Under the pieces are notes generated by a model. That model worked only from the letters and a program-made list of their open reading frames with translations, did not search any database and was not told where the DNA came from. The translations under genes and the position numbers were made by a program. Shown here in pieces: positions 29,689-39,241 of a DNA stretch of 64,000 bases (its first letter is position 1; each line of letters begins with the position of its first letter). The DNA is from Pseudaquabacterium pictum (GTDB lineage: Bacteria; Pseudomonadota; Gammaproteobacteria; Burkholderiales; Burkholderiaceae_C): NCBI RefSeq assembly GCF_005403045.1, contig NZ_BJCL01000005.1:1-64000 (forward strand). The letters run 5' to 3'.

Positions 29689-30858
29689 TCACCAAGGGGC
29701 TCGGCCGATGCCCATGACGCGGCGGTACCACTCGTGGAAGTGCTGCATGCCGTCTTCCATCGGGCTCTGGTAGGGGCCGGCCTCGTCATCACCACGCTCC
29801 ATCAGGGCGCGGCGGCCGGCGTCCATGCGCAGGGCGATCTCGTCGTCCTCGACGCAGGTTTCCATGTAGGCGGCCTGCTCGCTCTCGATGAACTCGCGCT
29901 CGAAGGCGGCGATCTCCTCGGGGTAGTAGAACTCCACCATGTTCACCGTCTTCTGCGGCGCCTTGGGGTACAGCGTGCTCACCACCAGCACATGCGGGTA
30001 CCACTCGACCATGATGTTCGGGTAGTAGGTCAGCCAGATCGCGCCCTGCTTGGGCGGCTGGCCGTTGCCCAGGGCCAGCACCGCCTCGTGCCAGCGCTTG
30101 TAGGCCGGCGAGCCGGCCTGGCGCAGTGAGTCGTTGATGCCCACCGTCTGCACCGAATGGTGCGGGCTGAACTCCCACTTCAGGTCGTCACAGGTGACGA
30201 AGCGGCCCAGGCCGGGGTGGAACGGGCCGACGTGGTAGTCCTCCAGGTAGACCTCGATGAAGGTCTTCCAGTTGTAGTCGCACTCGTGCACATGCACCTT
30301 GTCGAGCACATAGCCGGTGAAGTCCAGGTCGGCCTTGGGGCCCACCTGGCCCAGCTCGGTGGCGATGTCGCGGCCGTTGTCCTCGAACACCATGCCGTTC
30401 CAGGTGCGCGTCTTGTAGCGCTGCAGGTTCAGGCAGGGGTCCTGCTGGAACAGCGGGGCGCCCAGCAGCTCGCCGGTGGTGCTGTAGGTCCAGCGGTGCA
30501 GCGGGCAGACGATGTTGCCGCCGCTGTGGCCCGGCGCGGTGTGGCGGGTGTTGCCGCGGCCACGCAGCATCAGCGCCTGGCGGTGGCGGCACACATTGCT
30601 GAGCAATTCCACGCCGTTGGCGGTGCGCACCAGGGCGCGGCCTTCGCCTTCCTGGGGCAGGGCGTGGTAGTCGCCCACCTCGGGCACGGCCAGTTCATGG
30701 CCGAGGTAGCGCGGCCCGTGCTGGAAGATCAGTTCCAGCTCGCGCTTGAACAGTTCGTCCGAGAAATAGGTGGTGACAGACAGTTGCGACCGCTCGGACC
30801 GCTCGTCGAGTCGGTGCGTGCGTGCAAGAGCTTCGAGTCTGGTGCTCAGGTCCGACAT
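29689..30858 (-). CDS. Rieske non-heme iron oxygenase, alpha-subunit type
   Basis: A 389-residue ring-hydroxylating-type oxygenase. The [2Fe-2S] ligands are C90-x-H92 (NVCRHRQ) and C118-x2-H121 (CPLHRW), and the mononuclear iron site is EDYHVGPFH. Start chosen at ATG 30858 (MSDLSTRLE); the open frame continues 46 codons upstream without support. No beta subunit, ferredoxin or reductase gene is nearby, so electron donors must come from elsewhere. Although it touches the aromatic cluster, it faces it convergently and is divergent from xseB-ispA-dxs. From memory this oxygenase/xseB arrangement recurs in Burkholderiales, so its substrate need not be aromatic. Confidence 0.9.
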   Translation of the reverse strand: MSDLSTRLEALARTHRLDERSERSQLSVTTYFSDELFKRELELIFQHGPRYLGHELAVPEVGDYHALPQEGEGRALVRTANGVELLSNVCRHRQALMLRGRGNTRHTAPGHSGGNIVCPLHRWTYSTTGELLGAPLFQQDPCLNLQRYKTRTWNGMVFEDNGRDIATELGQVGPKADLDFTGYVLDKVHVHECDYNWKTFIEVYLEDYHVGPFHPGLGRFVTCDDLKWEFSPHHSVQTVGINDSLRQAGSPAYKRWHEAVLALGNGQPPKQGAIWLTYYPNIMVEWYPHVLVVSTLYPKAPQKTVNMVEFYYPEEIAAFEREFIESEQAAYMETCVEDDEIALRMDAGRRALMERGDDEAGPYQSPMEDGMQHFHEWYRRVMGIGRAPW

Positions 30859-30984
30859 GATCCCCGGGATCTCCAGCGTGGATGTCAAGGCCCCCCACCC
30901 GGTGGCCCCGCGGATGGGCATGGTCAATGCTGATGAAAACGGCCGCCCCATGGGGGCAGCCGCGCCGCGGATTGTAGCCGTCGA

Positions 30985-31018
30985 CTGTCGCCGCACGGCG
31001 ACAGGGCGTGTCTAGAAT
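30985..31018. promoter_or_regulatory. Inverted repeat and -10-like box in the Rieske/xseB divergent region
   Basis: A perfect 9-bp inverted repeat CTGTCGCCG-CA-CGGCGACAG (30985-31004) is followed by TAGAAT (31013-31018), a good -10 match directed toward xseB. No convincing -35 was found. The repeat has no T-run, so it is more like an operator or structured leader than a terminator. The rest of the 204-base gap shows nothing further. Confidence 0.4.
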
Positions 31019-31062
31019 CAATGCTCTGCCAAGAAGTGCGCCCTTTCCCGGGCCACCCGTCC

Positions 31063-31314
31063 ATGCCCCCTTCCGCGCCGCCCGCCGACGACACCAGCCC
31101 GCCCCGCGACGCCCCGCGCTACGAGGACGCCCTGGCCGAGCTGGAGCGGCTGGTCAGCGCGATGGAAGGCGGCCAGCTGCCGCTGGATGCCCTGCTCGAC
31201 AACTACCGCCGCGGCGCCCAGCTGCTCGACCTGTGCCGCGCCCGGCTGCAGGCGGTGGAGCAGCAGGTCAAGGTGCTGGAAGACGGCCAGCTCAAGGACT
31301 GGGTGACCGAATGA
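31063..31314 (+). CDS. xseB: Exodeoxyribonuclease VII small subunit XseB
   Basis: XseB associates with XseA to form exonuclease VII, which degrades single-stranded DNA in both directions. The 83-residue product from ATG 31063 is the usual length; an ATG at 31021 would add 14 residues. The conserved helical hairpin [20 protein letters not shown] and [18 protein letters not shown] are present. It overlaps ispA by 4 bases (ATGA). The xseB-ispA-dxs order is standard in proteobacteria. Confidence 0.93.
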   Translation: MPPSAPPADDTSPPRDAPRYEDALAELERLVSAMEGGQLPLDALLDNYRRGAQLLDLCRARLQAVEQQVKVLEDGQLKDWVTE

Positions 31315-32210
31315 GCCAGATCGCCTTCGAGACCTGGGTGCAGCAGGAGCTGCAGCGCGTGGAGGCTGCCCTGTCGCGCTGGGTGCCGGCCGACGCACCC
31401 GCCGGCCTGGGCCTGGCCATGCGCTACGGCGTGCTCGACGGTGGCAAGCGCCTGCGGCCGCTGCTGGTGCGCGCCGCCTGCGAAGCGGTGGCCGGTGACC
31501 TGGCCGCCGCGCTGCGCGCCGCGGTGGCGGTGGAGCTGATCCACGCCTACTCCCTGGTGCACGACGACATGCCCTGCATGGACAACGACGTGCTGCGCCG
31601 CGGCAAGCCCACGGTGCATGTGCAGTACGGCGAGGCCGCGGCCATGCTGGCCGGTGACGCGATGCAGGCCCTGGCCTTCGAGGTGCTGACACCCGACGAC
31701 GGCGATGCCGAGACCATGCCACCCGCGCTGCAGGCCCGGCTGTGCAGCCTGCTGGCCCGCGCCGCCGGCCATGCCGGCATGGCCGGTGGCCAGGCCATCG
31801 ATCTGGCGTCCATCGGCAAGCCGCTGGCCGAGGACGCGCTGCGCGACATGCACCGCCGCAAGACCGGCGCCCTGCTGCAGGCCAGCGTGCTGATGGGCGC
31901 GGCCACCGGCGGCTGCAATCCAACCGCCCATGCCGCGCTCAGCGACTACGGCGCCGCCCTGGGCCTGGCCTTCCAGGTGGTCGACGACATCCTCGATGTC
32001 ACCCAGTCCTCGGCCACGCTGGGCAAGAGCGCCGGCAAGGACCTGGACGCCAACAAGCCCACCTATGTCACCGTGCTGGGCCTCGACGAGGCCCGCCACC
32101 AGGCCCAGGCCCTGCACCAGCAGGCGCTGCAGGCGCTGTCACGCGGCGGCCTGGCCGACGCCGAGCACCTGCGCCTGCTGGCCGACATGGTCGTCGACCG
32201 GCACAGCTAA
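31311..32210 (+). CDS. ispA: Farnesyl diphosphate synthase IspA
   Basis: A trans-prenyltransferase that condenses IPP with DMAPP and GPP to farnesyl diphosphate. The 299-residue protein has the first aspartate-rich motif as DDMPCMD (D85, D86, D91; the four-residue spacer typical of bacterial short-chain synthases), the second as [12 protein letters not shown] for substrate binding, and [10 protein letters not shown]. The start overlaps the xseB stop. It is co-transcribed with dxs, which begins 13 bases after its stop. Confidence 0.95.
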   Translation: MSQIAFETWVQQELQRVEAALSRWVPADAPAGLGLAMRYGVLDGGKRLRPLLVRAACEAVAGDLAAALRAAVAVELIHAYSLVHDDMPCMDNDVLRRGKPTVHVQYGEAAAMLAGDAMQALAFEVLTPDDGDAETMPPALQARLCSLLARAAGHAGMAGGQAIDLASIGKPLAEDALRDMHRRKTGALLQASVLMGAATGGCNPTAHAALSDYGAALGLAFQVVDDILDVTQSSATLGKSAGKDLDANKPTYVTVLGLDEARHQAQALHQQALQALSRGGLADAEHLRLLADMVVDRHS

Positions 32211-32223
32211 CAAGGTTCCCCGC

Positions 32224-34137
32224 ATGCCATCCTCCCTGCTGAACACCCTGAACGAGCCGGCCGACCTGCGCCGCTTGTCGCGTGGCGAACTGGGCCGGCT
32301 GGCCAACGAGCTGCGTGATTTCGTCATCCACAGCGTCAGCAAGACCGGCGGCCACCTGTCGTCCAACCTGGGCACGGTGGAACTCACCATCGCGCTGCAC
32401 TATGTGTTCAACACGCCCTGGGACCGCATCGTCTGGGACGTGGGCCACCAGACCTACCCGCACAAGATCCTGACCGGCCGGCGCGAGCAAATGCCCACGC
32501 TCAAGCAGCTGCACGGCATCAGCGGCTTCCCGCGGCGCGCCGAGAGCGAGTACGACACCTTCGGCACCGGCCACTCGTCCACCAGCATCTCGGCGGCGCT
32601 GGGCATGGCCCATGCGGCCAAGGTGAAGGGCGAGCACCGCCGCGCGGTGGCGGTGATCGGCGACGGCGCGCTGACCGGCGGCATGGCCTTTGAGGCGCTC
32701 AACCACGCCGGCGCGCCGCACGGCGTGGGCCCGGCCGACCTGCTGGTGATCCTCAACGACAACGACATGTCGATCAGCCCGCCGGTGGGCGCGCTGAACA
32801 AGCACCTGGCGCGGCTCATGAGCGGCAATTTCTACAGCGCCGCCCGCGAGGGCGCCAAGAGCGTGCTGAAGAACACGCCGCTCTACGAGTTCGCCCGCCG
32901 GTTCGAGGAGCACACCAAGGGCATGGTCGTGCCCGGCACCATCTTCGAGGAGCTGGGCTTTACCTACGTCGGCCCGATCGACGGCCACGACCTGGACGCG
33001 CTGATCCCCACGCTGGAGAACCTGCGCGACAAGAAGGGCCCGCAGTTCCTGCATGTGGTCACCAAGAAGGGCTACGGCTACAAGCTGGCCGAGAACGACC
33101 CGATCAACTACCACGGCCCCGGCAAGTTCGACCCCAGCGTCGGCATCACGCCGCCCGCCAGCGCGCCCAAGATGACCTTCACCCAGGTCTTCGGCCAGTG
33201 GCTGTGCGACATGGCCGCGGCCGACGAGCGCCTGGTCGGCATCACCCCGGCGATGCGCGAAGGCTCGGGCATGGTCGAGTTCGAGCAGCGCTTCCCCAAG
33301 CGCTACCACGATGTCGGCATCGCCGAGCAGCATGCCGTCACCTTCGCCGGCGGCCTGGCCTGCGAGGGCCTCAAGCCGGTGGTCGCGATCTACAGCACCT
33401 TCCTGCAGCGCGGCTACGACCAGCTGATCCACGACGTGGCGCTGCAGAACCTGCCGGTGGTGTTTGCGCTCGACCGCGCCGGCATCGTCGGTGCCGATGG
33501 CGCCACCCATTGCGGCGCCTACGACATCGCCTATGTGCGCTGCATCCCCAACATGGCGATGCTGACACCCTCCGACGAGGACGAGTGCCGCAAGGCCCTG
33601 TCCACCGCCTTCGCCCGCAACCACCCGGTGGCCGTGCGCTACCCGCGCGGCGCCGGCATCGGCAAGCGGCCCGAGGCCAACCTCGACACCCTGCCCTGGG
33701 GCAAGGGCGAGCTGCGGCGCAGTGCCGGCCCGCAGCCGGCGCTGGGCCGGCGGGTGGCCATCCTGGCCTTCGGCACGGTGCTGCATGCGGCGCTGGCCGC
33801 CGCCGACAAGCTGGACGCCAGCGTGGCCAACATGCGATTCGCCAAGCCCATCGATGCCGACCTGGTGCTGGAGCTGGCGCGCACGCACGACGCCTTGGTC
33901 ACGGTGGAAGAGGGCTGCCTGCCCGGCGGCGCCGGCAGTGCGGTCGGTGAATGCCTGGCCGCGGCCGGCGTCAGCATGCCGCTGCTGCACCTGGGCCTGC
34001 CCGACGAGTTCCTCGAGCATGGTGACCCGGCCAAGCTGATCGCGCTGGTGGGGCTGGATGCGGCCGGCATCGAGGCCTCGGTGCGCAAGCGCTTCGGCGC
34101 CGGGCTGTCGCTGGTCAAGCCTGCCGTCAACGATTGA
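32224..34137 (+). CDS. dxs: 1-deoxy-D-xylulose-5-phosphate synthase Dxs
   Basis: This thiamine-diphosphate enzyme joins pyruvate and glyceraldehyde-3-phosphate in the first step of the MEP isoprenoid pathway. The 637-residue protein shows [12 protein letters not shown] with the substrate histidine, the ThDP/Mg site GDGALTGG...NDNDMSI, and the transketolase-like [12 protein letters not shown] with the catalytic glutamate. Start ATG 32224 has AAGG upstream. It provides IPP/DMAPP for the upstream ispA product. Confidence 0.97.
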   Translation: MPSSLLNTLNEPADLRRLSRGELGRLANELRDFVIHSVSKTGGHLSSNLGTVELTIALHYVFNTPWDRIVWDVGHQTYPHKILTGRREQMPTLKQLHGISGFPRRAESEYDTFGTGHSSTSISAALGMAHAAKVKGEHRRAVAVIGDGALTGGMAFEALNHAGAPHGVGPADLLVILNDNDMSISPPVGALNKHLARLMSGNFYSAAREGAKSVLKNTPLYEFARRFEEHTKGMVVPGTIFEELGFTYVGPIDGHDLDALIPTLENLRDKKGPQFLHVVTKKGYGYKLAENDPINYHGPGKFDPSVGITPPASAPKMTFTQVFGQWLCDMAAADERLVGITPAMREGSGMVEFEQRFPKRYHDVGIAEQHAVTFAGGLACEGLKPVVAIYSTFLQRGYDQLIHDVALQNLPVVFALDRAGIVGADGATHCGAYDIAYVRCIPNMAMLTPSDEDECRKALSTAFARNHPVAVRYPRGAGIGKRPEANLDTLPWGKGELRRSAGPQPALGRRVAILAFGTVLHAALAAADKLDASVANMRFAKPIDADLVLELARTHDALVTVEEGCLPGGAGSAVGECLAAAGVSMPLLHLGLPDEFLEHGDPAKLIALVGLDAAGIEASVRKRFGAGLSLVKPAVND

Positions 34138-34159
34138 TGCGGCACGCGCCGGTGCTGCA

Positions 34160-35389
34160 GTGAGCCTCGCCACCGGGCTGATCGACGCCCAGGTGCACGA
34201 CGCCGTGGCGATGCGGCGTGCGCCGGCATCGCTGCTGCAGCTGGCGCTGATGGACGCGCGCAACCGCACGCTCGGCTGGCTGTCGGCCTTCGACGACCTG
34301 CAGTTCCAAGCCGTCTTCGATGGGTTCGACCCGCCCTGGTGGCTGGCCGGCCAGGCGGGCTGGACCCAGGAATTCTGGGTGGCGCGGCATGTGCAGCGCG
34401 GCCGCGGCGAAGCGGCCGACCCCGGCGGTTTGCGGCTGGCCTCGGTGCACCCGCAGGCCGATGCCTGGTTCGACCCCGCGGCCAGCAGCCGCGCCACCCG
34501 CTGGCAGGCCGGCGGCCCCGATGCCGAGACCTTGCGGCAGTACCTGGCCGACACGCTGGACACCACGCTGGATCTGCTGGACAAGGCCGGTGATGGCGAC
34601 GAGGCCCTGCATGTCTACCGCCAGGTGCTGCACCACGAAGACCGCCTGGGGGAGCAGCTGGCGGTGCTGGTGCAGGCCCTGGACCTGGCGCCCGAGCGCC
34701 AGCAGGCGCTGGTCGAGCGCGGCCTCTGGCCGGCCCTGCCCAGCCGCGCCCGGCGCGAGCCGCTGGTGCTGGGCGGCCAGCGTTTCCAGCTCGGCTCGCC
34801 ACCCGGTGGCTTCGTGCCGGCTGGTGAGCGCTGGGCGCATGCGGTGCAGGTGCCGGCGTTCGAGATCGATGTGCAGCCGGTGTGCTGGTCGCAGTTCGCC
34901 GAGTTCGTCGACGATGGCGGCTACGACGAGCGCCGCTGGTGGAGCGAGGCCGGCTGGGATCAGCTGGAAGCCAGCGGCCGCCGCGCACCGCGCTACGTGG
35001 AGCAGGTGTCCGGCGGCGTGCTGGCGCGCCGCGGCGGCCGGCTGCAGCGCCTGCCCGGTGCGCAGCCCGCGCTGCATGTCAGCGCCCACGAGGCCGAGGC
35101 CTGGTGCCGCTGGGCTGGCCGGCGGCTGCCGTCCGAGGCGGAATGGGAACTGGCGGCCACGCTGGCCGGCGCGCGCGGCTTTGCCTGGGGCGAGGTGGCC
35201 GAATGGGTGGCGGGCAGTGCCCGCGCCTACCCGGGCGGTGCGGCCTGGCCAGCCGATGCCGCCGCCAACCGGGTGCAGCGCGGCGCCAGCGCCTGGGGCA
35301 GCCCGCGGCTGCGGCATGCACGCGCCCGTGAGGCCGTGGCCGCCGGGCGCGACGAGGGTTTCGTCGGCTTCCGCAGCTGCGCGGTCTAG
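34160..35389 (+). CDS. EgtB-like DinB/FGE-sulfatase protein with degenerate iron site
   Basis: A 409-residue protein with the layout of ergothioneine or selenoneine synthases: an N-terminal DinB-like helical bundle (about 1-185) and a C-terminal formylglycine-generating-enzyme-type lectin fold (about 195-409; FEIDVQPVCWSQFAEF, AWCRWAGRRLPSEAEWE). The three-histidine iron site of EgtB appears eroded: the segment aligned with LGHIGW reads LAGQAGW (62-68), and the HExxHxE motif reads HEDRLGE (159-165), leaving one clear ligand. It may have lost the sulfoxide-synthase reaction. Start GTG 34160 is the first plausible codon after the dxs stop; no good Shine-Dalgarno is visible. It probably forms the end of the dxs unit. 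Confidence 0.8.
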   Translation: MSLATGLIDAQVHDAVAMRRAPASLLQLALMDARNRTLGWLSAFDDLQFQAVFDGFDPPWWLAGQAGWTQEFWVARHVQRGRGEAADPGGLRLASVHPQADAWFDPAASSRATRWQAGGPDAETLRQYLADTLDTTLDLLDKAGDGDEALHVYRQVLHHEDRLGEQLAVLVQALDLAPERQQALVERGLWPALPSRARREPLVLGGQRFQLGSPPGGFVPAGERWAHAVQVPAFEIDVQPVCWSQFAEFVDDGGYDERRWWSEAGWDQLEASGRRAPRYVEQVSGGVLARRGGRLQRLPGAQPALHVSAHEAEAWCRWAGRRLPSEAEWELAATLAGARGFAWGEVAEWVAGSARAYPGGAAWPADAAANRVQRGASAWGSPRLRHARAREAVAAGRDEGFVGFRSCAV

Positions 35390-35407
35390 CGCCGCTGCAG
35401 CCCGGCG

Positions 35408-36040
35408 CTATTTCTCGACCAGGCCTTCGCGCACCGCCAACCGCACCAGCGAGGTGACGCCGGCCACGCCCAGCTTGGCCATCACCCGGCTGCGGTAGGT
35501 GTCCACCGTCTTGGGCGACAGGTGCAGCTGCGTGCCGATGGCCGCGCTGCTGAGGCCGTTGACCACCATGGTGACGATCTGCCGCTCGCGCGGCGACAGG
35601 ATCGCGAACGGATCGGCCGGCGCGTCGTTGGTCAGCGCCTGCAGCGCCAGGTCGGCCACCTGCGGGCCGAAGAAGCGGCGGCCGGCGGCCACGGTGTCGA
35701 TGGCCTGCAGCAACTCGGCCGCGCCCGCGTCCTTCAGCACGTAGCCGGCCGCGCCGAGGCGCACCGCCTCGGCCACATGGCGGGGCTGGGCCGACATGGT
35801 GAGCACCACGGCCCGGACCGGCGATTCGCGCTTCTTCAGCTCCTGCAGCACCTCGAAGCCGGAGCGCTCGCCCAGGCCCAGGTCCAGCAGCATCACCTGC
35901 GCCTGCTGCTGCTGCGCCTCGACGACGGCTTGCGTGGGGTCGCTGCTTTCGCCGACGACCTGGTGGCCGGCGGTCTCCAGCAGGGCGTGCAGGCCGTCCC
36001 GCAGGATCAGCTGGTCGTCGACCAGGTAGATGCGGGTCAT
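35408..36040 (-). CDS. NarL/LuxR-type response regulator (orphan)
   Basis: A 210-residue two-domain response regulator. The receiver has the acidic pair at D8-D9, phospho-acceptor D53 (LLDLGLGE) and the conserved lysine in YVLKDAG. The C-terminal LuxR HTH is LSPRERQIVTMVVNGLSSAAIGTQLHLSPKT, quoted here in two overlapping conserved blocks. No kinase gene is adjacent; the nearest is at 44743. It is divergent from the PQQ receptor gene, and regulators of this type (AgmR/ErbR, PedR) control PQQ alcohol dehydrogenases in pseudomonads, so a role in this region is plausible. Start ATG 36040; a longer open frame extends upstream into the intergenic region. Confidence 0.9.
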   Translation of the reverse strand: MTRIYLVDDQLILRDGLHALLETAGHQVVGESSDPTQAVVEAQQQQAQVMLLDLGLGERSGFEVLQELKKRESPVRAVVLTMSAQPRHVAEAVRLGAAGYVLKDAGAAELLQAIDTVAAGRRFFGPQVADLALQALTNDAPADPFAILSPRERQIVTMVVNGLSSAAIGTQLHLSPKTVDTYRSRVMAKLGVAGVTSLVRLAVREGLVEK

Positions 36041-36302
36041 GGCCGGTGTCCTTCCATGTTGGCCCGAGCGCGTTGCGCAGTGCGCATATGGTGTTCCCTG
36101 GAAATGGCAGGCGTCCGTTGCGCCTGACACGACGATACCAAATGCAAGCGCCGTTGATCCGAATTGAAGCAATGCGCGGGAAAACGCGGGCTTGGTGATG
36201 GCACCACGCCACGGTCTGATGCGTGCCAACGATGCCGGCTGCCCCTGGGCAACGGCCAGATCCCTGTCCCGCACCTGGCGGGCAATTCCAAGACCCCTGC
36301 TG

Positions 36303-38435
36303 ATGAGACCGTCGACTCCCCTGCGCACCACCCTGGCCGCCGCCTGCTGGCTGGCCTGCGCCACCGCCCCGGCCTGGGCTCAGACCGAGACCGTGGTGGT
36401 CACCGGCTCGCCGCGTGCCCAGCGGGTCATGGACGCGCCGTTTGCCATCACCAGCATCGATGCCACCGCCTTGCGCAATGCCGGGCCGATGGTCAACCTG
36501 TCCGAGGCCCTGGTGGCCGTGCCCGGCCTGGTGGTGAACAACCGCAACAACTACGCGCAGGACCTGCAGATCAGCGCCCGCGGCTTCGGCGCCCGCGCCG
36601 GCTTCGGCGTGCGCGGCCTGCGCCTGTACACCGACGGCATCCCCGCCACCATGCCCGACGGCCAGGGCCAGGTGGCCCACTTCGACCTGGCCGGCGCCCA
36701 GCGGGTGGAGGTGCTGCGCGGGCCGTTCTCGGTGCTCTACGGCAACAGCTCGGGCGGCGTGATCGCGCTGTTCAGCGCCCCGGTCACCCGTGCCGAGGCC
36801 GAGCTGGGCGCCGATGCCGGCAGCTTCGGCCTGCGCCAGGCGCGTGCCAGCGTGGCCGCACCGCTGGGCCAGGGGTTCGACCTGCGGGCCAGCCTGTCGA
36901 CGCTGGAGACCGATGGCTTCCGCCCGCAGAGCGCGGCCGACCGCCGCCTGGCCAATGTGCGCCTGGGCTGGCAGGGCGCCAGCGACCGCGTCGTGCTGCT
37001 GGTCTCCGACCATGCACAGGATGCGCAGGATCCGCTGGGCCTGAGCGCAGCCGATCTGCGTGCCGACCCGCAGGGCACGGCCGCGGTGGCCACCCAGTTC
37101 AACACCCGCAAGACCATCGCCCAGACCCAGGCCGGCGTGAACTGGCGCCACCAGTTCGCCGACGGTGGCGTGCTGCGCGAGAGCAGCCTCAGCCTGCACA
37201 GCGGCCAGCGCAGCGTGGTGCAGTACCTGGCCATTCCCGCAGCCACCCAGGCCAATGTGCGCCACGGCGGCGGCGTGATCGACTTCGACCGCCGCTACGA
37301 GGGCGTCGAAGCCCGTCTGCAGTTCGGCTGGCCCGGCGTGGACGCGGTGGCCGGCGTGGCGCTGGAGCGCCAGACCGACGACCGCCTGGGCTACGAGAAC
37401 TTCACCGGCACCAGTGCCGCGCCCACCGCGCTGGGCGTGCAGGGCCGGCTGCGCCGCGACGAGACCAACACCGCCGAGAGCCGCGATGCCTTCCTGCAGG
37501 CCGACTGGGCGCTGGGCCCGTCGCTCAGCGCCACCGCCGGCGTGCGCAGCGGCCGGGTGGCCATCGACGTGAACGACCGCTACATCAGCGGGCTGAACGG
37601 CAACGACAGCGGCAGCCTGCGCTTCGACTACACCAACCCGGTGCTGGGCCTGCGCTACACCGCCGCGCCGGGCTGGGTGCTGCATGCCAGCGTGGCGCGC
37701 GGCTTTGAATCGCCCACCCTCGGCGAGCTGGCCTACAGCGCCGACAACTCCGGCTTCAACAAGACCCTGCAGGGCCAGACCAGCCGCCAGGCCGAGCTGG
37801 GCAGCAAGTGGCGCAGCGCGGCGCTGGACGTGGACGCCACGGTGTTCGTGGTGAACACCGACGACGAGATCGGCGTGCGCAGCAACACCGGCGGCCGGTC
37901 GTCGTTCCAGAACGTGGGCCGCACCAAGCGCCATGGCGCCGAGCTGGCCACCACCTGGCGGCCGGCCACCGGGCTGAAGCTGCAGGCTGCGCTGTCGTGG
38001 CTGCAGGCCGAGTACGCCGATGGTTTCAGCACCTGCACGTCGGCGCCGTGCCCCACCACGGCCAATCCGGCCGTGGCGGTGCCCGCGGGCAACCGCATCG
38101 CCGGCACCCAGCGCGCCCTGGCCTGGGCCCAGGCGGCCTGGCGCACCGGCCCGCTGGGCGGCGAGTGGGCGCTGGAATGGCGGGCCACGGCCCGCACCAT
38201 GGCCAACGACCTGAACACCGCCGCCGCGCCGGGCCACGCGCTGGCGCACCTGCGCTGGTCGGGCCGGCTGGCGCTGGGCGCGGCCGATTCGCTGGAACTG
38301 CTGGCGCGGGTGGACAACCTGTTCAACCGCGACCATGTCGGCAGCGTCATCGTCAACGATGGCAACGGCCGCTTCTACGAGCCCGGCGCCCCGCGCAGCC
38401 TGCTGCTGTCGGCGCGCTGGCAGCACCGGTTCTGA
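36303..38435 (+). CDS. pqqU: TonB-dependent outer-membrane PQQ receptor, PqqU/YncD-like
   Basis: A 710-residue TonB-dependent transporter with a signal peptide (about 1-25, ending APAWAQ) and a TonB-box-like ETVVVTG. The plug contains NYAQDLQISARGFGAR, LYTDGIPATMPDGQGQ and EVLRGPFSVLYGNSSGG, and the barrel end has DNLFNRDHVGSVIVN. These blocks match E. coli YncD, recently shown to be PqqU, the pyrroloquinoline quinone importer, both in order and nearly residue for residue in my recollection. It is immediately upstream of a SoxYZ-like carrier, a metallohydrolase and a PQQ alcohol dehydrogenase, so context agrees. Start ATG 36303 gives a proper signal peptide; the upstream ATG 36192 does not. 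Confidence 0.85.
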   Translation: MRPSTPLRTTLAAACWLACATAPAWAQTETVVVTGSPRAQRVMDAPFAITSIDATALRNAGPMVNLSEALVAVPGLVVNNRNNYAQDLQISARGFGARAGFGVRGLRLYTDGIPATMPDGQGQVAHFDLAGAQRVEVLRGPFSVLYGNSSGGVIALFSAPVTRAEAELGADAGSFGLRQARASVAAPLGQGFDLRASLSTLETDGFRPQSAADRRLANVRLGWQGASDRVVLLVSDHAQDAQDPLGLSAADLRADPQGTAAVATQFNTRKTIAQTQAGVNWRHQFADGGVLRESSLSLHSGQRSVVQYLAIPAATQANVRHGGGVIDFDRRYEGVEARLQFGWPGVDAVAGVALERQTDDRLGYENFTGTSAAPTALGVQGRLRRDETNTAESRDAFLQADWALGPSLSATAGVRSGRVAIDVNDRYISGLNGNDSGSLRFDYTNPVLGLRYTAAPGWVLHASVARGFESPTLGELAYSADNSGFNKTLQGQTSRQAELGSKWRSAALDVDATVFVVNTDDEIGVRSNTGGRSSFQNVGRTKRHGAELATTWRPATGLKLQAALSWLQAEYADGFSTCTSAPCPTTANPAVAVPAGNRIAGTQRALAWAQAAWRTGPLGGEWALEWRATARTMANDLNTAAAPGHALAHLRWSGRLALGAADSLELLARVDNLFNRDHVGSVIVNDGNGRFYEPGAPRSLLLSARWQHRF

Positions 38436-38446
38436 GGCGCAGGGCC

Positions 38447-39241
38447 ATGCAGCGGCGTCACCTGTTGCTGGCGGCCGGGGCGCTGCCGTGGTCGGCAGCC
38501 CTGCAGGCCGCGGCGCCGCGGGACCAGTTCGACGGCGACCCCTTCCAGTCCTTCCAGTGGCCCGAGCTGAAGAAGGAATTCCTCGGCCCGCGCGCACGCA
38601 CGGTGTTCGATGCCCGCGTCAAGGTGCAGGGCCCGGCCTTTGCCGAAGACCCGATGAACGTGCCGATCACGGTGGCGACCGACCTGCCCGGCGTGCAGCG
38701 CATCGTGGTGCTGGTCGACCGCAACCCGATCCGCAAGGTGCTGGAGCTGCAGCCGCTGGCCGCCCAGCCGGCGGTGAGCTTCCGCTTCAAGCTGGAGCAG
38801 GCCTCGCCGGTGCGCGCCCTGGTGCAGACGGCCGACGGCCTGTGGCATGTGGGCGGCACCTGGGTCGATTCGGCCGGCGGCGGCTGCACGGTCTCCGGCG
38901 CCACCCGGGCCGACGGCAGCTGGTCGCAGACGCTGGGCCAGGTCAGCGGCCGGGTGTTCGCAGGCCTGGCCAGCACGCCCGGCGGCGACGCCGCGGCGCG
39001 GCTGCGTGTGCGCATCATGCACCCCATGGACACCGGCCTGGTCGGCGGCATCCCGGCGTTCTTCGTCAGCAGGCTCAGCGTGCGCGATGCCGTTGACCGC
39101 GAGCTGCTGCGCATCCAGACCTTCGAGCCGGTCAGCGAGAACCCGGTGTTCAGCTTCGACTTCGCCAAGGCCCCGCCCGGGCCGCTGCGCATCGTGGGTG
39201 TCGACAACAACGGCAACCGCATCGACAGCAAGGTGGATTGA
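38447..39241 (+). CDS. Quinoprotein dehydrogenase-associated SoxYZ-like carrier
   Basis: A 264-residue exported protein fusing a SoxY-like domain to a SoxZ-like domain, as in the family annotated as quinoprotein dehydrogenase-associated SoxYZ-like carrier. The signal peptide spans about residues 1-23 (QRRHLLLAAGALPWSAALQAAA). The SoxY part ends in GGGCTV, whose cysteine is the presumed carrier residue, equivalent to the SoxY GGCGG swinging arm. The SoxZ part includes IMHPMDTGLVGGIPAFFV. The substrate carried is unknown. It overlaps the metallohydrolase start by one base and lies 11 bases after the PQQ receptor gene. Confidence 0.9.
   Translation: MQRRHLLLAAGALPWSAALQAAAPRDQFDGDPFQSFQWPELKKEFLGPRARTVFDARVKVQGPAFAEDPMNVPITVATDLPGVQRIVVLVDRNPIRKVLELQPLAAQPAVSFRFKLEQASPVRALVQTADGLWHVGGTWVDSAGGGCTVSGATRADGSWSQTLGQVSGRVFAGLASTPGGDAAARLRVRIMHPMDTGLVGGIPAFFVSRLSVRDAVDRELLRIQTFEPVSENPVFSFDFAKAPPGPLRIVGVDNNGNRIDSKVD

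Noticed and set aside
29689-30858. Rieske oxygenase as part of the hydroxycinnamate operon
   Set aside because: It is on the opposite strand, convergent with the MarR gene, and shares its promoter region with xseB-ispA-dxs instead.
35079-38597. Minus-strand open frame of 1172 codons opposite the PqqU-like receptor
   Set aside because: Shadow of the receptor gene, crossing a regulator gene in a different frame; composition is not protein-like.
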